Below are positions 18,075-27,176 of a stretch of 64,000 bases of DNA, piece by piece. The notes beneath the pieces are model-generated. The model was not told the DNA's origin, made no database searches, and worked only from the letters and a program-made list of their open reading frames with translations. The DNA is from UBA4971 sp900019985 (lineage in GTDB: Bacteria > Bacillota > SHA-98 > UBA4971): the NCBI GenBank assembly GCA_050949175.1, contig JBMNFG010000009.1, positions 1 to 64,000 on the forward strand. The letters run 5' to 3'. Within the stretch, counting starts at the first letter, position 1, and each line of letters starts with the position of its first letter. The position numbers and the translations under genes are program-made.

Positions 18075-18977
18075 TTGAAGCACGTAGTCGGTGTGAGCCT
18101 TGGTTCCTCAACACGAGATCACAAGGCTCAAGTTACATTTCTGGGAGAGGAAATCATACTTGAGCGTCGCGGGACTAGTGGCGACGTTCAAAAAGCTATA
18201 GAACTTATTCGCAGCCTCGACGGAAAGGTCGATGCCATAGGGTTAGGCGGAACAGACAGATGGTTCTTCCTGGGGAACAAGCGGTATACTCTGTGGCAAG
18301 CTGACCGAATGGCCAGAGTGGCGAAAGTGACTCCTGTGGCTGACGGAAGCATGCTTAAGGGAGTCATTGAACGCAGAGCTGTTGAGTATATCCGCGATGA
18401 GGAAGGGATGCCTCTTCAAGGCAAGAACGCATTTATCACTTCTGCCATGGACAGATATGGCATGGCTTCTGCGCTCTATGAGTCCGGGTGCAAATTGAAA
18501 ATCGGCGACTTGGCGTTTGCTCTGGGAATCCCCATTTTCTTTGGGAGTCTCTCCACGTTGAAGGTGCTTGCTGCTGTGTTGATGCCTGTCCTCAGTCACT
18601 TGCCCATCCAGGTGCTCTATCCTACCGGCAAGAGCCAGGAACAAGTCGTTCCAAAGTTTCCCTCCATATACCAATGGGCGGATATCATCGGAGGCGATTG
18701 CCATTTCATCAAGAGGCACATGCCAGACGATCTTTCGGGGAAAATTATCATAACAAATACTGTGACTGAAAACGATGTTGAAGCTTTCAGGGCGCGCGGA
18801 GTGAAGACTCTTGTCGTCTCCACCCCTGAATTCAATGGGAGATCTTTTGCAACTAATGTAATAGATGCAATGCTTGTAGCCATTACAGGACGCAACCCCG
18901 AGGATTTCACACCCTCTGATTACCTGGATATTTTAACAAAACTGGACTTCCGCCCCAGGATCGAAGAGTTGCGGTAG
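18075..18977 (+). CDS. Conserved protein, in the family often labelled quinate 5-dehydrogenase
   Basis: A 300-residue protein with a beta-strand start (HVVGVSLGSSTRDHKAQV), GLGGTDRWFFLG, a central helical part, and a C-terminal Rossmann-like half (GKIIITNTVTENDVEAFRARG). Relatives in Moorella-like bacteria carry the label quinate 5-dehydrogenase as far as I recall, but I see no shikimate/quinate dehydrogenase motif, so that label is doubtful. TTG at 18075 is used because the preceding in-frame 30 codons from GTG 17985 look non-coding and the family begins with the strand HVVGVSLG. It sits between an HTH protein and greA. Confidence 0.65.
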   Translation: MKHVVGVSLGSSTRDHKAQVTFLGEEIILERRGTSGDVQKAIELIRSLDGKVDAIGLGGTDRWFFLGNKRYTLWQADRMARVAKVTPVADGSMLKGVIERRAVEYIRDEEGMPLQGKNAFITSAMDRYGMASALYESGCKLKIGDLAFALGIPIFFGSLSTLKVLAAVLMPVLSHLPIQVLYPTGKSQEQVVPKFPSIYQWADIIGGDCHFIKRHMPDDLSGKIIITNTVTENDVEAFRARGVKTLVVSTPEFNGRSFATNVIDAMLVAITGRNPEDFTPSDYLDILTKLDFRPRIEELR

Positions 18978-19187
18978 TTGCACATAATAACGAGACCTTC
19001 CGGTTGGATTCCGGCTGACTCTGAATTCAAGCTGAGTCCTTGACAATGAGTAGGTCAGAAGCCATAATATTGGCATGCGATCAGGCGTCGCGCGATTAGC
19101 GTATTCCAAAGCACGGCTGTGCTTGGCTATATCGGGCGATGTCAAGATGTACAAGGAAAAGCCATTGGCTAAGGAGGAATCAGAAGT

Positions 19188-19667
19188 ATGGCAGGGTCGC
19201 AAAAGGTAGTTTTGACTTTAGAGGGACTCAAGAAGCTTGAAAAGGAACTAGAGTACCTTAAGACTACCAGGCGGCGCGAAGTGGCTGCGAGAATCAAGGA
19301 TGCCAAGGCTTTCGGCGATATCACGGACAACTCAGAATACGAAGATGCCAAGAACGAGCAGGCATTTGTTGAAGGACGGATTGCACAGCTTGAAACTATG
19401 CTGAGAAACGCCGAAGTCATTGATGAAGACGAACTGGATACAGAGACCGTTAACCTGGGTTCAAGGGTAAAGCTGAAAGATATGACTGGGGGAGAGGTCT
19501 TTGAATATATAATCGTCGGTTCAGCAGAGGCTAACCCCGCTCAGTGCCGGATATCAAACGAATCTCCCGTTGGCAAGGCGATTATGGGTAAGCCTGTAGG
19601 CACTATCGTAGACGTTGCTGCGCCTATGGGGACTCTTAAGTTCCAAGTCCTAGAGATTTCGAGGTGA
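19188..19667 (+). CDS. greA: Transcription elongation factor GreA
   Basis: A 159-residue protein of standard GreA length. The N-terminal antiparallel coiled coil (about residues 5-75) bears the acidic tip with DNSEYEDAKNEQ that reaches the RNA polymerase active site. The C-terminal FKBP-like domain (VNLGSRVKLKDM ... SPVGKAIMGKPVGTIVDV) follows. GreA stimulates cleavage of backtracked transcripts. ATG follows AAGGAGGAATC. It is four bases upstream of lysS and co-transcribed. Confidence 0.97.
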   Translation: MAGSQKVVLTLEGLKKLEKELEYLKTTRRREVAARIKDAKAFGDITDNSEYEDAKNEQAFVEGRIAQLETMLRNAEVIDEDELDTETVNLGSRVKLKDMTGGEVFEYIIVGSAEANPAQCRISNESPVGKAIMGKPVGTIVDVAAPMGTLKFQVLEISR

Positions 19668-19671
19668 TAAG

Positions 19672-21180
19672 ATGTACTCTGAAGGCAACGGAGGGAACGA
19701 GGAAGGATTACACGAGTTAACTCAGGATAGCGAACACGTTCGAGTTCGGTTGAAAAAGCTGGAAACCCTCCGGGCTAAAGGCATCGATCCTTTCGGAGCA
19801 AGATTCGAGCGAACTCATCTCAGTAAAGAAATTATAGACGATTTTTCCAGCCTTGAGGGAAGCACCGTGAAAATAGCAGGCCGGATAATGGCAATGCGCA
19901 CTCACGGTAAGGCAACTTTCGCAGATATCATGGATCTCTCCGGGCGAATCCAACTCTATGCAAAAGTTGATTCCTTAGGTGAGGACGCCTATGAGCTTTT
20001 CACATCTTTGGATATCGGCGATATTATAGGTGTCATAGGCAAGGTGTTCCGCACCAGGAGGGGAGAAGTAAGCATTGAGATAGACGAGTTTACTCTCCTT
20101 TGTAAATCCCTCCGCCCGTTGCCTGAGAAGTGGCATGGCCTCGTTGATGTGGATCTTCGATACAGGCACCGGCATCTAGACCTTATAGTCAATCCCGATG
20201 TCAGGCGGGTCTTTCTCCAGCGCACAGCTATAATCAAGGCGATCAGGGAATTCCTTGATTCCCGGGGTTACATAGAAGTTGAGACGTCTTCTTTGCACCC
20301 CATTCCCGGAGGAGCAAGTGCAAGGCCTTTCATTACACACCACAATGCCCTTGATATGGACCTCTATATGCGGATCGCTCTGGAGCTCCACCTAAAGCGT
20401 CTGATCGTAGGCGGGCTGGAGAAAGTCTACGAGATCGGCCGCGTATACAGAAATGAAGGAATATCAACTAAGCACAATCCTGAATTCACCATGCTTGAGC
20501 TTTATGAAGCTTACGCGGATTATACCGATATGATGAATATTGCCGAAAACCTCATCCACCATGTAGCCGTTAAGGTGCTGGGTGCCCCTGTGGTAAAGTG
20601 CGGAGGCATGGAAATAGATCTTACGCCACCTTGGCCAAGGCTGACTATGGTCGATGCGGTTACGAAGTATACAGGTGTAGACTTTACTAAGATCGAGACT
20701 GATGAGGACGCGCTTTCTGCTGCTGATTCCTTGGGCGTTGAAATAGCAGGAAAAGACAGTTCCCGTGGGGCTGTTCTGGCGGAGATCTATGATAAGCTGG
20801 TAGAACCGAGACTCATGACGCCTACCTTTATCATCGACTATCCGATAGAGGTATCGCCCCTTGCCAGAAGAAAGAAAGATGATCCTCGTTATACTTACAG
20901 GTTCGAATTGATTATCTGCGGCCGTGAAATGGCGAACGCATTCAGCGAGCTAAATGACCCGATCGATCAGCGGAAACGCTTCGCGGCCCAGGTTTCGCTG
21001 CGCGATAAAGGCGATGAAGAAGCCCATATGATGGATGAGGACTTCTTGTTTGCCCTTGAACACGGTATGCCGCCGACAGGAGGCATGGGGATTGGGATTG
21101 ACAGATTGGTGATGCTCATTACCAATCAGGAATCAATCAGAGATGTAATCCTGTTCCCGACGATGCGTCCGCGTGCTTAG
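19672..21180 (+). CDS. lysS: Lysyl-tRNA synthetase, class II
   Basis: A 502-residue class II enzyme. The N-terminal OB-fold anticodon-binding domain (VKIAGRIMAMRTHGKATFADI) is followed by the catalytic domain: motif 1 near FLDSRGYIEVETSSLHPIPGG, motif 2 RVYRNEGISTKHNPEFTMLE and motif 3 GMGIGIDRLVMLI. It charges tRNA-Lys. ATG at 19672 has GAGGTGATAAG upstream and lies 4 bp behind greA, a common pairing in Bacillota. Confidence 0.97.
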   Translation: MYSEGNGGNEEGLHELTQDSEHVRVRLKKLETLRAKGIDPFGARFERTHLSKEIIDDFSSLEGSTVKIAGRIMAMRTHGKATFADIMDLSGRIQLYAKVDSLGEDAYELFTSLDIGDIIGVIGKVFRTRRGEVSIEIDEFTLLCKSLRPLPEKWHGLVDVDLRYRHRHLDLIVNPDVRRVFLQRTAIIKAIREFLDSRGYIEVETSSLHPIPGGASARPFITHHNALDMDLYMRIALELHLKRLIVGGLEKVYEIGRVYRNEGISTKHNPEFTMLELYEAYADYTDMMNIAENLIHHVAVKVLGAPVVKCGGMEIDLTPPWPRLTMVDAVTKYTGVDFTKIETDEDALSAADSLGVEIAGKDSSRGAVLAEIYDKLVEPRLMTPTFIIDYPIEVSPLARRKKDDPRYTYRFELIICGREMANAFSELNDPIDQRKRFAAQVSLRDKGDEEAHMMDEDFLFALEHGMPPTGGMGIGIDRLVMLITNQESIRDVILFPTMRPRA

Positions 21181-21275
21181 GCGGGCTGTCTAAGGCCATT
21201 CTTGGCGGCCGTCTTTGGCGTGCCTATGCCAGGTAGGCGCCGAATGTGGCCGGACAGGTCGTTGGCGTGGCGCCC

Positions 21276-21305
21276 TTGACTTAGGACAAGAGGATATGCT
21301 ACTAT
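21276..21305 (+). promoter_or_regulatory. Promoter of tRNA-Ala
   Basis: TTGACT at 21276-21281 and TACTAT at 21300-21305 are 18 bp apart, 21 bp before the tRNA 5' end. Confidence 0.6.
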
Positions 21306-21325
21306 CTGAGCCAGGAAGACTAGGT

Positions 21326-21401
21326 GGGGACGTAGCTCAGTTGGGAGAGCGCGTGAATCGCACTCACGAGGCCGGGAGTTCGAATCTCCTCGTCTCCACC
21401 A
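21326..21401 (+). tRNA. tRNA-Ala(CGC)
   Basis: A full 76-base cloverleaf. Acceptor GGGGACG pairs with CGTCTCC and contains the G3-U70 wobble that identifies alanine tRNAs. The D-arm is GCTCAGTTGGGAGAGC. Anticodon stem CGTGA/TCACG has loop ATCGCAC, giving anticodon CGC for GCG codons. The T-arm contains GTTCGAAT, and CCA is encoded. CGC-anticodon alanine tRNAs are less common than TGC or GGC ones. Confidence 0.93.
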
Positions 21402-21434
21402 GATTAAAACACTGTTTGACGGTTCAGTCATCCT

Positions 21435-22286
21435 TTATTCCTCTCCGCGTGACGGAGCGTCCGGGGACCGTCTTTCAAAAGGCACAGGCACATACTGGAC
21501 AGAAGGCCTGCGCTGAGCAGGCTGCGGATAAAGCTCCATGAGCTGGTATACCTCTTCCGGCATCTCGTGGCACACGGCAAGGCCCATATCCCGCAGCATT
21601 CGGCAGGTAATAGGATAATCATGAGTCCATCTGCCTTCCGTTAAGGTCCTTGCAATCTCCTGTGCTTTATCTTCAGGGAATTTTTCCAGCAGCAAATTAT
21701 AGACGCTTTCATAGACTTGCACCATGGCTTTGGCAGCCATATCCCCCAGTATGAGGGTGGTATCGTCCAGCGAGTTCTTGTCCTTTTGTTCAATAGCTTT
21801 CAAAATGGATACTGCAGGATAATTGCCAAGTTGAGGGTCTATAGGGCCTAAGACTGCATGTTCGTCCATGATGATCTCGTCTGCTGCGAGTGCCAGCAGT
21901 GTCCCGCCTGACATGGCATAGTGAGGCACAAATACTGTGACTTTAGCTTCATGGCTTGCCAATGCCCGTGCAATTTGTTCTGCAGCCAATACCAAGCCCC
22001 CCGGTGTATGGAGTATAATGTCGATAGGGACATTTTTCGGTGTGCGTCTTATGGCTCTTAGAATGTGCTCCGAGTCCTCGATATCGATATGTCGCGATAT
22101 AGGGATCCCTAAGATGCTGATAGCTTCCATCCTGTGGATCATGGAAATGACCCGAGATCCCCTTTTTCGCGACATCGTATTCAGAAGCTTTACTCGGGCG
22201 AGTTCGATGCGTCTTTTCTCGAAGAGGGGCGAAAGGAAGCTGGACGCAATTAGGATCAACCACAATATGCTGAATAAGGAACTCAT
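21435..22286 (-). CDS. SDH/SppA-type Clp-fold membrane serine protease
   Basis: A 283-residue protein. One N-terminal membrane helix (residues 3-20) is followed by a ClpP/crotonase-like fold of the SDH_sah family (PF01972). Visible are DIILHTPGGLVLAAEQIARAL, which lines the active site, then the nucleophile Ser-126 in HYAMSGGTLLALAADEI, and GPIDPQLG. Such proteins are thought to cut membrane or signal-peptide-like substrates. ATG follows GAGGAGGACTACTATC. It is transcribed divergently from the PLP-enzyme gene at 22481 and converges on tRNA-Ala. Confidence 0.88.
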   Translation of the reverse strand: MSSLFSILWLILIASSFLSPLFEKRRIELARVKLLNTMSRKRGSRVISMIHRMEAISILGIPISRHIDIEDSEHILRAIRRTPKNVPIDIILHTPGGLVLAAEQIARALASHEAKVTVFVPHYAMSGGTLLALAADEIIMDEHAVLGPIDPQLGNYPAVSILKAIEQKDKNSLDDTTLILGDMAAKAMVQVYESVYNLLLEKFPEDKAQEIARTLTEGRWTHDYPITCRMLRDMGLAVCHEMPEEVYQLMELYPQPAQRRPSVQYVPVPFERRSPDAPSRGEE

Positions 22287-22408
22287 GATAGTAGTCCTCC
22301 TCTAGGTTGATTGCGAAATCTATTGTCCTTATGTTATCTTAAGAAAGCTTTCCCATATCCTCAGTTTATCCAGAAGGCAGGACATATTCAAGGTGATTGT
22401 GGAACTCT

Positions 22409-22436
22409 TTGACTTACTGCCTAATAGCAGTACAAT
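22409..22436 (+). promoter_or_regulatory. Promoter of the MalY/PatB-like gene
   Basis: TTGACT at 22409-22414 and TACAAT at 22431-22436, 16 bp apart, 44 bp before the start codon. Confidence 0.6.
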
Positions 22437-22480
22437 TTGACGTAAGATTTATTGCGCGTGCGGAGTGGAGGTTTTTGTTA

Positions 22481-23650
22481 ATGGAACCGGATTTCAATTT
22501 TGACAGGGTGATCGAACGTTACGGTACTGATTCAATTAAGTGGGATACGCAAGGTAGGGATATAATTCCTATGTGGGTTGCGGATATGGATTTTGAATCC
22601 CCCCGCGAGGTGCAGGATGCCATCATAGAGAGGGCCGGGCATGCGATTTACGGGTATACTGTTGAATCAGCCGGCCTTAAGAGAGCAGTCGTAGATTGGC
22701 TCAGCCGAAGACACAACTGGACGATAGATCAAGACTGGATAGCGTTTGCTCCGGGAGTTGTGCCCGGCATACGAGTGCTCCTTGACATCCTTACCTCACC
22801 CGGGGACAAAGTCATCGTTCAGTCCCCTGTCTATCCGCCGTTCTTCAGGGTGACTCGAGAAAGCGGCTGTACCGTCCTGAATAATCAGTTGATATACGAA
22901 AACAATCGTTACACCATGGATTTTGCAGATCTCGAAGAGAAAGCAAAGGATCCGCAGACGACAGCCCTCGTCCTCTGCAGCCCCCATAATCCGGTGGGAA
23001 GGGTTTGGACAAAGGATGAGCTTGCTACGCTGGGCAATATCTGCAGAGAGCACGGAGTTTTTATTATATCAGATGAGATCCATTCTGACCTGGTTTATAA
23101 GGATTACAAACACACTCCCCTGGCTTCGATATCCGATACACTCAGGGACATCACGTTTACCTGCATTTCTCCCAGCAAGACGTTTAACTTGGCCGGGTTG
23201 AAGACGGCATTTGTGATAATACCTGACCCTGAAGTTATGGAGAGATATGAAGCATCTCCTTTGCCGAAACAGGCCACGGTTTTCGGAGGCATTGCGGCTG
23301 AAGTTGCCTACAGCCAGGGAGAAAGGTGGCTCGGCGCACTTCTCGACTACATAGAGGGCAATCGGCAGTATTTGAAAACGTATTTGAGGGAGAATATCCC
23401 GCAGATTGTAGACGTTGAAAATGAAGGTCTTTACCTGGTTTGGTTGGATTGCAGAGAGCTTGGCCTGGATGCTGAAGGTTTGGAACGCTTTATGTTGGAC
23501 AAGGCTGGGCTGTGGGTTAACCAGGGCTACACCTTCGGAAGCGGTGGAGAAGGGTTCGTCAGAATGAATCTGGGTTGTCCCCGTTCCATCCTGGAGAAGG
23601 GCCTTGCCAGGTTGCATAAGGCAGTGAACGATCTCCGGCGCGCAATGTAG
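22481..23650 (+). CDS. PatB/MalY-family PLP-dependent C-S lyase or aminotransferase
   Basis: A 389-residue fold-type I PLP enzyme. It starts MEPDFNFDRVIERYGTDSIKWD and has the family's MWVADMDFESP, then VQSPVYPPFF, CSPHNPVGRVW, the Asp in IISDEIHSDL, the PLP lysine in SPSKTFNLAGLK, and the C-terminal FVRMNLGCPRS arginine. The MalY/PatB group mostly cleaves cystathionine or cysteine C-S bonds. ATG at 22481 is chosen for GGAGG ten bases upstream; 28 further codons upstream are not family-like. Its neighbour pdxS makes its cofactor. Confidence 0.92.
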   Translation: MEPDFNFDRVIERYGTDSIKWDTQGRDIIPMWVADMDFESPREVQDAIIERAGHAIYGYTVESAGLKRAVVDWLSRRHNWTIDQDWIAFAPGVVPGIRVLLDILTSPGDKVIVQSPVYPPFFRVTRESGCTVLNNQLIYENNRYTMDFADLEEKAKDPQTTALVLCSPHNPVGRVWTKDELATLGNICREHGVFIISDEIHSDLVYKDYKHTPLASISDTLRDITFTCISPSKTFNLAGLKTAFVIIPDPEVMERYEASPLPKQATVFGGIAAEVAYSQGERWLGALLDYIEGNRQYLKTYLRENIPQIVDVENEGLYLVWLDCRELGLDAEGLERFMLDKAGLWVNQGYTFGSGGEGFVRMNLGCPRSILEKGLARLHKAVNDLRRAM

Positions 23651-23707
23651 CCCGTCCGCAGACCGGCTGCATGATAAGAAGGATACACTGGAACTACAAT
23701 TCTTACC

Positions 23708-23736
23708 TTGTTTTGACACTCCCACTGTAGTACAAT
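23708..23736 (+). promoter_or_regulatory. Promoter of pdxS
   Basis: TTGTTT at 23708-23713 and TACAAT at 23731-23736 with a 17-bp spacer, 40 bp before the pdxS start. Confidence 0.5.
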
Positions 23737-23775
23737 TGCATGGGGAAGTCTGAATTTAATGGAGGGACCGCAAAG

Positions 23776-24660
23776 ATGGGGAACCAAGCATCAGTTGAAT
23801 CAAAAAGAATGGTCGCAGAAAGATTCCGAGGCGGAGTCATCATGGATGTTACCACTCCCGAGCAGGCAAAGATAGCAGAAGATGCCGGTGCAGTTGCGGT
23901 TATGGCCCTTGAAAAAGTGCCTGCTGACATAAGAGCTCAGGGCGGAGTTGCCAGGATGTCCAGCTTGGAGACGATCATCTCCATTATGGAAGCGGTGAAG
24001 ATCCCTGTCATGGCTAAATGCCGCATAGGACATTTTGTCGAAGCGCAAATACTGGAAGCTCTTGGGATTGACTTCATAGATGAAAGCGAAGTTTTAACCC
24101 CTGCTGATGAAGATTACTATATCGATAAGAACCGGTTCAAAGTGCCTTTCGTCTGCGGAGGCCGCAACTTAGGTGAAGCCCTTCGCCGTATTGCGGAAGG
24201 AGCCGCTATGATGCGCACAAAAGGCGAGCCCGGGACAGGCAATATTGTCGAAGCTGTGAGGCACATGAGACGCGTGCAGAGCGAGATCCGTCAACTGGCC
24301 GGGATGCGCGAAGACGAGCTTATGGCGGTTGCCAGCGAATGGCGTGCTCCGTACGACTTAGTTAAGTGGGTAGCCAAGGAAGGCAAACTCCCTGTAGTCA
24401 ACTTCGCTGCAGGCGGTGTTGCCACTCCGGCGGATGCAGCGCTCATGATGCAGCTGGGTGCGGACGGAGTATTTGTCGGCTCAGGGATATTTAAGTCTGC
24501 TAATCCTGCGGCAAGGGCCAAGGCGATTGTTGAAGCCACTGCCAACTTTGATGATGCGGATGTCCTCGTGAAGGTATCGAAAGGCCTGGGGAAGCCGATG
24601 GAGGGGATAGCAACAGCAACCCTGACAGATGAAGGGAAGCTGCTGACCAGGGGCAGTTAA
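23776..24660 (+). CDS. pdxS: Pyridoxal 5'-phosphate synthase, lyase subunit PdxS
   Basis: A 294-residue TIM-barrel enzyme that builds PLP from ribose 5-phosphate, glyceraldehyde 3-phosphate and ammonia. With ATG at 23776 the key residues fall exactly on the B. subtilis numbering: Asp-24 (MDVTTPEQ), Lys-81 (MAKCRIGHF) and Lys-149 (MRTKGEPGTGN). That, plus GGAGGG nine bases upstream, settles the start over ATG 23740. The glutaminase partner pdxT, normally next door, is absent here; glyA follows instead. Ammonia must therefore come from a distant PdxT or free ammonium. Confidence 0.97.
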   Translation: MGNQASVESKRMVAERFRGGVIMDVTTPEQAKIAEDAGAVAVMALEKVPADIRAQGGVARMSSLETIISIMEAVKIPVMAKCRIGHFVEAQILEALGIDFIDESEVLTPADEDYYIDKNRFKVPFVCGGRNLGEALRRIAEGAAMMRTKGEPGTGNIVEAVRHMRRVQSEIRQLAGMREDELMAVASEWRAPYDLVKWVAKEGKLPVVNFAAGGVATPADAALMMQLGADGVFVGSGIFKSANPAARAKAIVEATANFDDADVLVKVSKGLGKPMEGIATATLTDEGKLLTRGS

Positions 24661-24712
24661 CCCACTGTTTTCGTGCCCTTGGATTATAAACTCTAAGAGG
24701 AGGGCATAGTCA

Positions 24713-25960
24713 GTGTACGATATTGTCAGAGCCGTTGATCCGGAAGTGGCTGATGCGTTGCAGGGAGAAACGGAACGGCAGAGGAACAACATTGAGTTGA
24801 TAGCCTCTGAGAACTTCACCAGCAGGGCGGTTATGGAAGCGCAGGGGTCAACTGCAACTAACAAGTATGCAGAAGGCTATCCCGGCAGACGCTATTACGG
24901 CGGATGTGAATATGTAGATATTGTGGAGAGCCTTGCCATTGAAAGAGCCAAGGCCTTGTTCGGTGCAGACCATGCCAACGTCCAGCCTCATTCAGGGGCA
25001 CAAGCCAATACCGCTGTTTATTTCGCTACGCTTATGCCCGGAGATACTGTCCTCGGAATGGATCTATCCCATGGCGGACACCTTACCCATGGACACCCTA
25101 TAAACTTGTCAGGTAAGTATTTCAACTTTGTTCCGTACGGAGTGACAAAAGAAGAAGAGACCATTGACTATGATGCCCTTCTGAATCTAGCAAGAGAACA
25201 CAAACCCAAAATGATTGTAGCAGGTGCCAGTGCATATCCCAGAGTTATCGACTTTAAGAGGATTCGGGAGATCGCTGATGAGGTCGGCGCCCTCGTAATG
25301 GTTGATATGGCGCACATTGCAGGCCTCATAGCGGCAGGACTGCATCCCAATCCTGTTCCTTATGCTGAGTTTGTCACCACCACGACCCATAAGACCCTCC
25401 GCGGACCGAGGGGCGGATTAATCCTGTGTAAAGAGGAGTTTAAAAAGGCCATTGATTCAGCTGTCTTCCCAGGAACCCAGGGAGGCCCGCTGATGCACGT
25501 GATTGCAGCTAAGGCAGTGGCTCTTAAAGAAGCTGCTTCTCCTGAGTTTAAAGCCTATCAGGAGCAAGTAGTGAAGAACGCGAAAGTCCTCGCTGAGGCA
25601 CTTGGGAATCGTGGTTTCCGAATCGTATCAGGAGGCACAGACAACCACTTGATGTTGGTGAGCGTAAGAGAACTGGGACTCACCGGGCTGCAGGCAGAAA
25701 GGCTTCTTGACAGGTGTTCGATTACTGTGAACAAGAACACGATTCCTTTTGATCCTGAGAAGCCTTTCATAACCAGCGGGCTCAGAATAGGGACTCCTGC
25801 TGTTACAACAAGAGGTATGAAAGAAGCAGAGATGCTCGAGATAGCAGAGATTATTTCAGATGTCCTGCACAATCCCGATGATGAGGATATCCTGGCAAAT
25901 GCAAAGGAAAAGGTGGAAAGCCTAACTAAGCGTTTCCCTCTTTATCCTAATCTGGCATAA
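24713..25960 (+). CDS. glyA: Serine hydroxymethyltransferase
   Basis: A 415-residue fold-type I PLP enzyme converting serine and tetrahydrofolate to glycine and methylene-THF. Seen are IELIASENFTSRAVMEAQGS, the YYGGCEYVD region, HSGAQANTAV, the PLP lysine 227 in TTTTHKTLRGPRGG and GLRIGTPAVTTRGM near the C-terminus. The start is GTG with GAGGAGGG eight bases upstream. It follows pdxS, which makes its cofactor, by 52 bp, and is followed by a strong terminator. Confidence 0.97.
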   Translation: MYDIVRAVDPEVADALQGETERQRNNIELIASENFTSRAVMEAQGSTATNKYAEGYPGRRYYGGCEYVDIVESLAIERAKALFGADHANVQPHSGAQANTAVYFATLMPGDTVLGMDLSHGGHLTHGHPINLSGKYFNFVPYGVTKEEETIDYDALLNLAREHKPKMIVAGASAYPRVIDFKRIREIADEVGALVMVDMAHIAGLIAAGLHPNPVPYAEFVTTTTHKTLRGPRGGLILCKEEFKKAIDSAVFPGTQGGPLMHVIAAKAVALKEAASPEFKAYQEQVVKNAKVLAEALGNRGFRIVSGGTDNHLMLVSVRELGLTGLQAERLLDRCSITVNKNTIPFDPEKPFITSGLRIGTPAVTTRGMKEAEMLEIAEIISDVLHNPDDEDILANAKEKVESLTKRFPLYPNLA

Positions 25961-25994
25961 AAATAACTACTCGAATATCAGCAGTTTGGATTAC

Positions 25995-26040
25995 AATACC
26001 TGATCATCCTGTATGAACAGGACGGTCAGGTATTTCTTTG
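25995..26040 (+). terminator. Terminator after glyA
   Basis: AATACCTGA pairs with TCAGGTATT (9 bp) and an inner TCCTGT pairs with ACAGGA around an ATGA loop, followed by TCTTTG. Confidence 0.75.
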
Positions 26041-26289
26041 TATCTTCAGCGAAAAAACCTTTAATATTTAACCTTTTGAGATTTAGACGCGAATTACATT
26101 CTTACTCGTAGGGGGCCTAAAATAAACCAAACTCCCTGAAAAAGCAAAAGGTGCATTAATATACGGGATGTGCTACAATAACTAAGGTGTATATTCCAGA
26201 TATATATGTTTAAATGTGCCTTGGAATCAGTAGAAAAACACCAGGGATCAGTTAGTAAAACTTTCACACATAAGTAAGGGGGCAAGGCT
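26041..26289. promoter_or_regulatory. Leader of the 2-oxoacid oxidoreductase operon with extended -10 promoter
   Basis: TGC-TACAAT at 26171-26179 is a good extended -10 element; a recognisable -35 is lacking. About 100 bp of A/T-rich leader follows before the first gene. I see no riboswitch or repeat in this stretch. Confidence 0.45.
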
Positions 26290-26865
26290 ATGGCAGAACT
26301 TCTAGAGATTCGTTGGCATGGAAGAGGCGGCCAAGGCGCAAAAACCGCTGCACTCCTGTTGGGAGAAGCAGTTTCGGCTTCAGGCAAGTACATTCAGGCC
26401 TTTCCTGAGTATGGTCCTGAGCGGATGGGTGCGCCTGTGCTTGCATTCAACCGCATTAGTGAGGAGCCTATTAGGCTGCATTGTCAAGTGTTGAATCCTG
26501 CGATAGTAGTGGTTCTCGACGCTACGTTGCTTGAGGCAACAGACGTGACCGCAGGAGTGCCGGAGGATGGGTTGTATATCATTAATACCAACCTGTCACC
26601 TGAAGAGATGCGTGAGCAGTTGGGTATAACAGGTGGAAAGGTTTATACCCTGGATGCAACGCAGATAGCAATTGACACTATAGGAAGGGACATTCCTAAC
26701 ACTCCCATGATGGGAGCGCTTATCAGGACTACCGGTCTTTTGACCATCGATGAGTTCGTAAGCAATACCAGGGAAAGGCTTGAAGCTAAATTCCGTCCTG
26801 ATATAGTTGAGAAGAATATTCAAGCTATTGAAAGGGCTTACCAGGAGGTGCAAGGAGAGGAATGA
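26290..26865 (+). CDS. porG: Pyruvate/2-oxoacid:ferredoxin oxidoreductase, gamma subunit
   Basis: A 191-residue subunit of the gamma family (PF01558): IRWHGRGGQGAKTAALLLGEA, then FPEYGPERMGAPVLAFNRIS, and ANTPMMGAL-type C-terminal part (IPNTPMMGALIRTTGL). It is the first gene of a four-gene set in the order gamma-delta-alpha-beta, the arrangement of four-subunit pyruvate synthases in anaerobes and archaea. The complex oxidises pyruvate (or a branched 2-oxoacid) to acyl-CoA with reduction of ferredoxin. ATG follows AAGGGGGCAAGGCT. Its stop overlaps the next start. Confidence 0.93.
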   Translation: MAELLEIRWHGRGGQGAKTAALLLGEAVSASGKYIQAFPEYGPERMGAPVLAFNRISEEPIRLHCQVLNPAIVVVLDATLLEATDVTAGVPEDGLYIINTNLSPEEMREQLGITGGKVYTLDATQIAIDTIGRDIPNTPMMGALIRTTGLLTIDEFVSNTRERLEAKFRPDIVEKNIQAIERAYQEVQGEE

Positions 26866-27176
26866 GTGCCGCGGAAAAGGGATGGAAGGACGTTCCCAAA
26901 GGCGGGCTGATCCTTGATGCCGGGAACGCTATGGAGTATGAAACCGGCGACTGGAGAACTTACAAGCCGGTGTGGGATGAAGAAAAATGCATCCATTGCA
27001 TGATTTGCTGGGTTTTCTGCCCGGATTCGTCAATAAAGGTTGAAGACGGAAAAATGGTGGGAATCGACTATAAGCACTGTAAGGGTTGTGGGATATGCTC
27101 TTTCGAGTGTCCCAGGAAAGCCATAGAGATGGTGCTGGAAACAGAAGAGAACGGGGAGGCTGGTGCCTGTGAGTAG
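26862..27176 (+). CDS. porD: 2-oxoacid:ferredoxin oxidoreductase, delta (ferredoxin-like) subunit
   Basis: A 104-residue two-cluster ferredoxin subunit. The first Cys set is CIHCMICWVFCP and the second is CKGCGICSFECP, each C-x2-C-x2-C-x3-C-P, binding two [4Fe-4S] clusters that pass electrons to ferredoxin. ATG overlaps the TGA of the gamma gene (ATGA), and its end overlaps the alpha start by 8 bp, so the operon is tightly coupled. Confidence 0.95.
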   Translation: MSAAEKGWKDVPKGGLILDAGNAMEYETGDWRTYKPVWDEEKCIHCMICWVFCPDSSIKVEDGKMVGIDYKHCKGCGICSFECPRKAIEMVLETEENGEAGACE

